Assembly: GCA_964559845.1 (NCBI GenBank)
Contig: CAZLJF010000041.1
Coordinates: 1 to 14,015, forward strand
From: WSZY01 sp964559845
Lineage (GTDB): Bacteria; Pseudomonadota; Zetaproteobacteria; Mariprofundales; Mariprofundaceae
DNA length: 14,015 nt
Direction of reading: 5' to 3'
Of this stretch, positions 1 to 5,382 are shown piece after piece (the first letter of the stretch is position 1; the number at the start of each line of letters is the position of its first letter). The notes under the pieces are model-generated. The model worked only from the letters and a program-made list of their open reading frames with translations. It did not search any database and had not been told where the DNA came from. The position numbers and the translations under genes are program-made.

Positions 1-1037
1 ACCCAGTAGGTGCCGGGCTTATAGGGGGTGGCGATGGTCTCGCCAAGCCCCAGCAGTATGCCATCAACCAGCTCCTGCCGGTCAATGGCAAAGGCCAGCG
101 CCTCTCTCACCCGTACATCGTCAAACGGTTTTCTGGTGAGATTAAAGCCGAGGTAGGTATAAGCGAAGTTGAGATACTTGTAGCGTCTGTAGTTGGCCTT
201 CAGCACCGGCTTCATCTCAAAGAGGCGTCGGTACTGGATCGGGGTCAGCCCCATCGAATCAATATTGCCGGCAGAGAGCTCAAGAAATTGTGTGGCCGGA
301 TCCGGGATAATACGGGTCATGCGCTCCGTGATCCAGACATCGCCATCAAAATAGTCGGGATTGGCGCGCAGCAGGATCGACTGCTGGGGGAGCCACTCCG
401 CCAACATGTAGGGCCCCACGGTTGCCTTTGGCTTGCGTGCAAGTTCTGTATGCATGATATCTTCGCCTTCAAAGATATGCTTGGGGAGAATGGAGAGTGA
501 AGACCATGTAGAGAGCGCCGGCGAGTAGGGTTCGGAATAGAATACGCGGAAGGTCAGCTTATCCGGCGTTTCAAAGCGCACCACCTTGGCGTAATCAGAT
601 TTGTACGGACTCTGTGTATGTTTATCCTGGATCAGGGCAAGCGTGAAGGCGCAATCCGCCGAGGTAAGAGGCGTACCATCCGTCCATTGCAGCTGTTTTC
701 TCAGTTTGAATGTGATGCTGAGCTGGTCATCGGATACCGTCCAGCTCTCCGCCAGTTGCCCGGTCAGTTCAAGATTACGGTCATACTTCAGCAGGGAGAG
801 GTAGAGCTGTCCTGCCACTGCATGGCTGCTGGCATCACCGGCAATCATCGGTATCAGGTTGGAGGCATCGCCGATGGAGGCATCAATCAGGCGACCGCCG
901 TGGACAGGAACAGCGGCGACCGGGATATCGGGCTGTTCAACTGCCGGAGCAGTCTGATCCTGTGATGAGCAGGCGCCTGCCAGCAGCGGCAGCAGCAGCG
1001 CTGCGATCAGCTTGGTCGGATACGGGCAAGAATCCAT
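1..1037 (-). CDS. Family 5 extracellular solute-binding lipoprotein (peptide ABC transporter type), partial
   Basis: Periplasmic binding component of a peptide/nickel/oligopeptide-type ABC importer, inferred from the family. The minus strand is open from an ATG at 1037 to the window edge, giving about 345 codons; the C-terminus is missing. It begins MDSCPYPTKLIAALLLPLL and then AGAC, a short basic n-region, hydrophobic stretch and lipobox-like cysteine, so it is probably a lipoprotein. Typical SBP_bac_5 stretches follow: a block around 'QLAESWTVSDD', 'LRKQLQWTDGTPLTSAD', 'GPYMLAEW', and near the visible end 'VREALAFAIDRQELVDGIL'. A GGGAG Shine-Dalgarno lies about 6 nt upstream of the ATG. The start lies 31 bp inside the end of the upstream transglycosylase gene in another frame, so the two are probably co-transcribed and translationally coupled. 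No permease or ATPase is visible; substrate cannot be told. Family assignment is secure. Confidence 0.9.
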   Translation of the reverse strand, partial: MDSCPYPTKLIAALLLPLLAGACSSQDQTAPAVEQPDIPVAAVPVHGGRLIDASIGDASNLIPMIAGDASSHAVAGQLYLSLLKYDRNLELTGQLAESWTVSDDQLSITFKLRKQLQWTDGTPLTSADCAFTLALIQDKHTQSPYKSDYAKVVRFETPDKLTFRVFYSEPYSPALSTWSSLSILPKHIFEGEDIMHTELARKPKATVGPYMLAEWLPQQSILLRANPDYFDGDVWITERMTRIIPDPATQFLELSAGNIDSMGLTPIQYRRLFEMKPVLKANYRRYKYLNFAYTYLGFNLTRKPFDDVRVREALAFAIDRQELVDGILLGLGETIATPYKPGTYW

Positions 1038-2305
1038 AGTGTATCTCCCGGGCGAATCAGCTTGTTTTGTGAAATCTGGTTGGAGCGGGCAATGGCTCCG
1101 GCAGTCGTGCCGAAGCGTTTGGCAATGACCCACAGTGAATCACCGGGACGAACCCTGTAACGAATACGGCGGCCGCTGTTGAGAATCGGGTTGGGAGCCG
1201 GCCTGGCTCTTGCAAGCTGGTTGGCCGGAACCTTCACTGTTTTTCCGATGCTCAGAATATTTCCGAGGCCGGGGTTGAGCGAGCGCAGATGGCGGATGGT
1301 TGTATGGTGCCTGCGGGCGAGGCTCCATAGCGTGTCTCCCGGGCGGATTGAAGCGTAGACATATTTCGGTGCAATCGCTTCAATCTGCTGCAACACAAGG
1401 GGAAGATTCTTTTCAGGTACATGAATGGAGATTTCATGTTGCAGATACTGTGCCTGATCCAGTTCTGGATTCAGTCTGAACAGCAGGTCGTCATCCAGCC
1501 CCGACAGTGATGCAAGCTGCTTCAGATCAACAGGTGGAGGAAGCTGAACCTCTTGTGTGGGAATCGGCTCCGGAAATTGTACTGTCCCCATATGCAACAG
1601 GGCTGCAAAACCGATGACATGGCGGACATAGGCACGGGTCATCTGTGGCACTGGCATCGCTTTCAGGCCATCTTCGGGCTTCCACGGCTCTTTTTTGAGC
1701 CGCCTGCTCAGTGCAGAGGGGCCGAAGTTATAAGCTGCAAAAGCCAGAGGCCAGTTGCCGAAGCGCCGGCGCAGTCTGGTCAGATACCGGACAGCCGCTT
1801 TTGTGCTGGATTCAATATCCCGGCGTCCGTTTTGGCCTTGCCTGTTTCGAATGCCCAGGCCGCGGGCGGTCCCCGGCATAAGCTGCCACAACCCCATGGC
1901 CCCGGCATAAGAGAGGGCGTAGGGGTTATAGCCTGACTCAACCACAGGAATAGCCTGCAGGCCGGCCGGAGCCTGCAGTGTGTCGAGTACATTCAGCAGG
2001 CGCTGCCGGACATAGCTGGAGCGTTCGGCAATTTTCGGCCAGTGGGGGAGAATGTGGCGCTTTACTTCTGCCTGGGCAGCGGCAATATCGGAAACCGGCA
2101 GCGCATCAAAAAGTTCATTTTTTACTGCCAGCTTCTTTGTGTCATGATCCTTTTGAAGGTAGGTGCTCTGTTCAGAAGCTGCAATATCTGCGACAGGTCG
2201 AGATTCAGGATGCAGGCTTCCTTGCTCATGTGCACAGGCCGAAAACAGCAACAGCAGTGCATAAAGCCACAGGGGGCAGCGTGTGCCGGAGAGATAACAT
2301 TCCAT
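1007..2305 (-). CDS. mltD: MltD-like lytic murein transglycosylase lipoprotein with two LysM repeats
   Basis: Cleaves the glycan strand of peptidoglycan to form 1,6-anhydromuramyl ends (family knowledge). The 432-residue product has a signal peptide ending in LLLLFSAC (Cys24), indicating a probable outer-membrane lipoprotein. A helical lead-in is followed by the SLT domain at about 105-235. The domain contains 'AIPVVESGYNP', with Glu123 as the expected catalytic acid, then 'GAMGLWQLMPGTARGLG' and 'AFAAYNFGP'. Two LysM repeats occupy about 316-360 (YVYASIRPGDTLWSLARR) and 382-428 (YRVRPGDSLWVIAKRFG). The second ends almost at the stop. Length and order match E. coli MltD and related proteins, though that enzyme can carry a different number of LysM units. 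The ATG at 2305 has no clear Shine-Dalgarno and sits in a hairpin. It is transcribed away from the chemosensory operon. Confidence 0.93.
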   Translation of the reverse strand: MECYLSGTRCPLWLYALLLLFSACAHEQGSLHPESRPVADIAASEQSTYLQKDHDTKKLAVKNELFDALPVSDIAAAQAEVKRHILPHWPKIAERSSYVRQRLLNVLDTLQAPAGLQAIPVVESGYNPYALSYAGAMGLWQLMPGTARGLGIRNRQGQNGRRDIESSTKAAVRYLTRLRRRFGNWPLAFAAYNFGPSALSRRLKKEPWKPEDGLKAMPVPQMTRAYVRHVIGFAALLHMGTVQFPEPIPTQEVQLPPPVDLKQLASLSGLDDDLLFRLNPELDQAQYLQHEISIHVPEKNLPLVLQQIEAIAPKYVYASIRPGDTLWSLARRHHTTIRHLRSLNPGLGNILSIGKTVKVPANQLARARPAPNPILNSGRRIRYRVRPGDSLWVIAKRFGTTAGAIARSNQISQNKLIRPGDTLWILARIRPS

Positions 2306-2327
2306 AGCCCGGCAGGCTATCTATGGA
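2301..2327 (-). promoter_or_regulatory. Two mutually exclusive hairpins over the mltD start codon
   Basis: On the mltD mRNA, the 6-bp arms 2304-2309/2315-2320 (ATAGCC and GGCTAT, 5-nt loop) pair perfectly. So do the 7-bp arms 2301-2307/2321-2327 (TCCATAG and CTATGGA). Both use bases of the ATG at 2305-2303, so only one can form at a time. No Shine-Dalgarno is evident upstream. The pairing is seen directly; a role in limiting translation is inferred. Confidence 0.4.
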
Positions 2328-2352
2328 TGGCGATATAGTAAAAGGAGAAGTG

Positions 2353-2368
2353 TTTTGATAATTCAAAA
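2353..2368. promoter_or_regulatory. Dyad TTTTGA-TAAT-TCAAAA in the divergent intergenic region
   Basis: A perfect 6-bp inverted repeat with a 4-bp AT-rich centre lies between mltD (minus) and the roadblock gene (plus), about 28 bp upstream of the candidate -35 box. It could be an operator for either direction. AT-rich dyads of this size also occur by chance. Confidence 0.3.
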
Positions 2369-2395
2369 CGATTTTCCACTGGAAAAGCACGCTCC

Positions 2396-2424
2396 TTGAT
2401 TTCACAAAATGATTATGGTTGAAT
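2396..2424 (+). promoter_or_regulatory. Candidate sigma70-type promoter for the rightward operon
   Basis: TTGATT (2396-2401) as a -35 box is followed by a 17-bp spacer and TTGAAT (2419-2424) as a -10 box. The bases TGG sit directly before the latter, giving an extended -10. Each hexamer matches the consensus at four of six positions. Transcription would start near 2431, just before the first roadblock gene. Prediction by eye only. Confidence 0.4.
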
Positions 2425-2455
2425 GCGGCACATGTTCAAAGGGATATAGCTAGCA

Positions 2456-2857
2456 ATGGGCAGTCAGGAAAGCAGGCTTCAGTTACTCTTGGATGGAGCA
2501 TGCGGAAAGTATGGCATACTGGCGATCCTTTTGGCTGACCACCAAGGGCTTCCAATTGCCTATAGCGGGCGGATCAAAGAGGCCGGTATTGCTGCTGTTG
2601 CGCCGGAATTTATCCGTATGGGTAAGAATGCGGTTCGTCTTGGCGAATATAACAGCATTGCCTGTGTTGCGCTGATCCTGGAAAACAGTCACTTGATGAT
2701 TATCAGGGAGATAGAGGCCAGTGGTAAAAAGTTCGTGCTTGTGATAGACACCCGAAGTGTTCCAAGGGCACTTGAACAGATGCTGTCCGAACTGGGCGAC
2801 CGGATTGCAGCCATTATTAAGAAGGGCAAACAGCCCCCCGGAAGGTTTCCAGGGTAA
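2456..2857 (+). CDS. Roadblock/LC7 domain protein (MglB-like), first copy
   Basis: The product of 133 residues has the roadblock/LC7 layout: an N-terminal helix (MGSQESRLQLLLDGACGK), a strand with 'ILAILLADHQGLPIAYSG', a long middle helix, two strands ('SIACVALILENSHLMIIREI' and 'KKFVLVIDTR') and a C-terminal helix. In bacteria, proteins of this fold dimerise and act as GTPase-activating or scaffolding partners of MglA-type small GTPases. A purine-rich AAAGGG lies 12 nt before the ATG, a slightly long spacing. The gene opens a nine-gene rightward cluster, with a second roadblock gene two genes on and a GTPase four genes on, which supports the call. It is divergent from the second copy, so this is not a recent duplication. 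The short 'KKGKQPPGRFPG' tail is probably disordered. Confidence 0.75.
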   Translation: MGSQESRLQLLLDGACGKYGILAILLADHQGLPIAYSGRIKEAGIAAVAPEFIRMGKNAVRLGEYNSIACVALILENSHLMIIREIEASGKKFVLVIDTRSVPRALEQMLSELGDRIAAIIKKGKQPPGRFPG

Positions 2858-2880
2858 AGGGAATCATCAATCCATATCAA

Positions 2881-2885
2881 GGGAG
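2881..2885 (+). promoter_or_regulatory. Shine-Dalgarno setting a TTG start for the di-iron protein
   Basis: GGGAG lies 6 nt before TTG 2892. No in-frame ATG precedes the conserved domain here except one at 2757 that lies deep inside the upstream roadblock gene. TTG 2892 is therefore the best start. Confidence 0.7.
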
Positions 2886-2891
2886 ACGGAA

Positions 2892-3641
2892 TTGGCAGAT
2901 ATTCTATATGAAGATGACAATCACAGATGTGTATTCTTCGAGGACTTTACTGAAGGGGAGATGGTTTCGGCCAACCAGCATCTGATTATTCATAATGGCA
3001 AAGGAATGTTGCTGGATCCCGGCGGGCATAAAGTTTATTCGAAAATTTTTTCGGCGCTGCCGCAATACGCACCGCCATCGTCACTGAAATACCTCTTCCT
3101 GTCACATCAGGATCCGGATATTGTCGCATCTGTTAATGGATGGCTTATGGTTACCGAGGCGGATGCCTACTTGCCAGGTATCTGGCGCCGTTTTGTTGCT
3201 CATTTTGGTGTGGATGGAGGGGTGATGGACCGCGTGAAAGAGATCCCCGATCAGGGTATGGTGCTTGATCTGGAAGGATGCGGACTGAAGCTTGTTCCGG
3301 CACATTTTTTGCATTCAGCAGGTAATTTTCATGTATATGACCCTGTCTCCAAGATTTTATTCAGTGGAGATCTTGGTGCGTCCGTTGTCGATTATCGTTT
3401 TGTTGATGATTTTGATGAGCATGTGCAGCATATGGCTGGGTTTCACAAGCGCTATATGAGTAGTAGTGCGGCCTGTAAATTTTGGGCACGCATGGTTCGT
3501 GAGCTGGATATTGAAACCATCGCACCGCAGCATGGAGCCATCTTTGTTGGTAAGGAGAAGGTCAATCAGTTCATTGATTGGATTGATAATCTCGAAGTTG
3601 GCCCTGAAGCCATGGAAGATATCTACAGAATTCCCGGCTGA
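2892..3641 (+). CDS. MBL-fold di-iron protein resembling oxygen-binding ODP / flavodiiron core
   Basis: The product of 249 residues is a metallo-beta-lactamase-fold protein of the flavodiiron type without flavodoxin or rubredoxin domains. The motif SHQDPDIVAS (71-80) supplies His72, Asp74 and Asp76 where enzymes have HxExDH; the last His is replaced by Ile77. Further expected ligands are His141 ('HFLHSAGNFH'), Asp160 ('LFSGDLGAS') and His214 ('APQHGAIF'). The stand-alone domain and altered motif recall ODP, a di-iron oxygen/Fe(II) sensor linked to chemotaxis in Treponema denticola (established knowledge). Placement among roadblock, GTPase and chemosensory genes favours a sensor over an oxygen or NO reductase, though this is inference. 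The gene starts at TTG 2892, 34 nt after the previous stop. The fold is secure; the sensing role is not. Confidence 0.82.
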   Translation: MADILYEDDNHRCVFFEDFTEGEMVSANQHLIIHNGKGMLLDPGGHKVYSKIFSALPQYAPPSSLKYLFLSHQDPDIVASVNGWLMVTEADAYLPGIWRRFVAHFGVDGGVMDRVKEIPDQGMVLDLEGCGLKLVPAHFLHSAGNFHVYDPVSKILFSGDLGASVVDYRFVDDFDEHVQHMAGFHKRYMSSSAACKFWARMVRELDIETIAPQHGAIFVGKEKVNQFIDWIDNLEVGPEAMEDIYRIPG

Positions 3642-3670
3642 TCAAAAAGATAATCACAGGAGTATAGAGA

Positions 3671-4036
3671 ATGGCGACAAAACAAGAAATGATTAATGCC
3701 GTACTGGAAGATCTGAACGCCGCAACAGCTGATATTCTTGGCCTCGCAGTAATCAGTCCGGACGGCATGATGATTGCTAACAGGCTGGCAGCCGGCGAAG
3801 CAGATGCTGCCGCTGCCATGGCTGCCGCACTCGGCAGTCTCGGCAAACGTGTAACAGATACACTGAATGCTGGTGACCTGCAGGAGATCAGCATCCGTGG
3901 CACAAAAGTGAATGTGATTGTATTTGATATTGAGCATCGTGCATCGCTGCTGGTTGAAGTAACAGCCGATGCAAATTTTGGTCTGGTGCTTCTGGAAGCA
4001 CGTCAAGCCAAAGAGAAACTATCCGGTATCATTTAG
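3671..4036 (+). CDS. Roadblock/LC7 domain protein (MglB-like), second copy
   Basis: The product of 121 residues is a single roadblock/LC7 domain: helix (MATKQEMINAVLEDLNAATA), strand pair around 'DILGLAVISPDGMMIANRL', an alanine-rich helix (about 40-62), strands 'DLQEISIRGTKVNVIVFDI' and 'ASLLVEVTADANFGLVLLEA', and a final helix. It is closer to the canonical bacterial MglB/'GTPase activator' look than the first copy. Such proteins usually form dimers that bind an MglA-like GTPase; one is encoded two genes downstream. AGGAG about 9 nt before the ATG is a good ribosome site. The gene lies 29 nt after the di-iron gene and is followed by an 11-bp hairpin, so it may be expressed at a different level from the genes beyond. 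Confidence 0.85.
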   Translation: MATKQEMINAVLEDLNAATADILGLAVISPDGMMIANRLAAGEADAAAAMAAALGSLGKRVTDTLNAGDLQEISIRGTKVNVIVFDIEHRASLLVEVTADANFGLVLLEARQAKEKLSGII

Positions 4037-4058
4037 TCCATATCATAAACGGAATAAT

Positions 4059-4092
4059 AGTATCAGGGTTTGGTTTGGCTGACCCTGATACT
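4059..4092 (+). terminator. Intra-operon hairpin, attenuator or partial terminator
   Basis: An 11-bp perfect inverted repeat (arms 4059-4069 and 4082-4092, AGTATCAGGGT with its complement) surrounds a 12-nt loop and is followed by a short U-rich GTTCTTTA. The tail is weaker than that of a strong intrinsic terminator, so partial termination or mRNA-end stabilisation between the roadblock gene and the next gene is more likely. Confidence 0.55.
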
Positions 4093-4108
4093 GTTCTTTA
4101 CCCAGAAT

Positions 4109-4705
4109 ATGAACCATTTTGAACATTTGAAGCAACTTCGCCGTTTTCTTGCAGAAAGGAAGACTGGCAGGATACGTTTCAACACAGAAAAAGGGGAGTT
4201 TATTCTTGACATCAGGGAGGGGGCCTTTCTTGTTTTCGATAGTAAGGAAGCAGTAGTACTGGCCATCCGCTCCCTACTGACATATCGGGTGTTTGATACA
4301 GTTATTCAACAGTTACAGGAAAGTGGTAATAGCACCATTGCTGTCGATCCGGATGAGGTTATTTTAAAGGCCTGTTATACCGGAAAGATTAGCGATATCC
4401 GTATTCTGGAACTTCAGCGCTTTTTCTCGCATTTTCCTCCTGTCCGGATACGATTGACGCCTCTGCACCGTTTTGGTTCGCTTTTCCCGGCATTTTCCTC
4501 CTATATGGCACTGCATAGGCAATTTATTTCCAAGGGGTTTGTTTCCATCCGGGATTATCTCTCCATACAAAAAACACCTCAGGAGGTCTCTGCAGCAGTA
4601 CGGCTGTTTCTGGTGCTCTATATACTGGGGCTTATCACTCCTGTGGAACCCCCTAAAAAAAATAGTGTGATTGGCCGTCTGATTAAACGGGTAAGGGGTT
4701 TATAA
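4109..4705 (+). CDS. Unrecognised protein between the MglB-like and MglA-like genes (possible DUF4388/PATAN-like N-terminus)
   Basis: No family is recognised with confidence. The product of 198 residues is soluble, basic at the C-terminus ('IGRLIKRVRGL') and has no signal peptide. Its N-terminus ('LRRFLAERKTGRIRFNTEKG' then 'EFILDIREGAFLVFDSKEAV') loosely resembles DUF4388/PATAN domains, which occur with two-component and Mgl-type systems; this is a weak guess. The C-terminal half ('SKGFVSIRDYLSIQ', 'AAVRLFLVLYILGLITPVEP') looks like a helical bundle. The start is uncertain. TTG 4070 gives 13 more residues but falls in the loop of the hairpin, so ATG 4109 is chosen, although it lacks a clear Shine-Dalgarno. 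The stop overlaps the next ATG (TAATG), implying coupling to the GTPase and probably a shared function. Confidence 0.7.
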   Translation: MNHFEHLKQLRRFLAERKTGRIRFNTEKGEFILDIREGAFLVFDSKEAVVLAIRSLLTYRVFDTVIQQLQESGNSTIAVDPDEVILKACYTGKISDIRILELQRFFSHFPPVRIRLTPLHRFGSLFPAFSSYMALHRQFISKGFVSIRDYLSIQKTPQEVSAAVRLFLVLYILGLITPVEPPKKNSVIGRLIKRVRGL

Positions 4706-5259
4706 TGAGTACAGAGATTGTTAAATTGTTGATTACCGGTCCTGTGAATGCTGGTAAAACCACACTGATTCAGCATATCAGTGATACTCCTGTCATCTCC
4801 ACTGATGAAGTGGCTACCGATAAGGTCGCACAAGTCAAAAAGCATACCACGGTAGCCATGGATTTCGGAGTACTGCATGTCGACAATCAATTGCACCTTC
4901 ATCTCTACGGGACTCCGGGGCAGCGTCGCTTCGATTTTATGTGGGATGTTCTGGCCATCGGTGCAGCAGGGATTATCTTCCTGACAGATGCGACAGATCG
5001 TGAATCAATCCGGGAGATGGATCACATTTTTAAATATTTTCGCAAAAAAATACGTCTGCCATCTGTTATTGGCATCACCAAGCTTGATCTTCCTGGAGCT
5101 ATTCCACCTCTGGAAGTGGCACAGGCTATCGGTAATGAAGAAGTGCCGATATTGGAATGTGATCCCAGAAACAAGGAAGAGAGTAAAATGCTTGTCCTCA
5201 GCCTTTTTGAGCAGATCGCTCAGGAAGAGAGTAGTTACGATAAAAACGATTTTTTCTAA
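4705..5259 (+). CDS. MglA-like small Ras-superfamily GTPase
   Basis: A GTP-binding switch protein of 184 residues. G1/P-loop GPVNAGKT spans 12-19. The switch I candidate is 'HTTVAMDFG' with Thr49. G3 reads GTPGQ at 69-73, so the usual Asp of DxxG is Gly69. G4 is TKLD at 125-128. MglA proteins also replace this Asp (with Thr), and many bacterial roadblock-linked GTPases carry a similar GTPGQ. The protein probably cycles between GTP and GDP under control of the roadblock proteins upstream and could set cell polarity or gate the pilus motor, as MglA does in Myxococcus. The start codon overlaps the preceding stop by one base, and AAGGGG lies about 6 nt upstream. The acidic C-terminus (YDKNDFF) has no lipidation motif. 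Confidence 0.88.
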   Translation: MSTEIVKLLITGPVNAGKTTLIQHISDTPVISTDEVATDKVAQVKKHTTVAMDFGVLHVDNQLHLHLYGTPGQRRFDFMWDVLAIGAAGIIFLTDATDRESIREMDHIFKYFRKKIRLPSVIGITKLDLPGAIPPLEVAQAIGNEEVPILECDPRNKEESKMLVLSLFEQIAQEESSYDKNDFF

Positions 5260-5341
5260 GCATTTTATCCTTGCCTCTAAGGAGATCATGCGGCATAAAT
5301 ACTATTCTTGATTTTGAATGGTTGGCCGTTTAAGTTAACCA

Positions 5342-5356
5342 CCACATAGAATGTGG
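5342..5356. repeat. Short dyad CCACAT-AGA-ATGTGG upstream of the motor ATPase gene
   Basis: A perfect 6-bp inverted repeat with a 3-bp centre lies about 26 bp upstream of the ATG at 5383 and 14 bp upstream of its ribosome site. The gap 5260-5382 shows no convincing promoter or terminator. The dyad may be an operator or a small mRNA hairpin. Confidence 0.3.
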
Positions 5357-5382
5357 CAGCAAAGGAAACAAGGGATACCAGA

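Noticed and set aside
288..965. Plus-strand open frames in the first kilobase
   Set aside because: They are antisense to the family 5 solute-binding gene, whose minus-strand translation is clearly homologous to its family across the whole stretch.
5353..5382. GTG 5353 as start of the motor ATPase
   Set aside because: It lies within the CCACAT/ATGTGG dyad with no good ribosome site, while ATG 5383 has AGGGA at 7 nt and leaves the N-domain complete.
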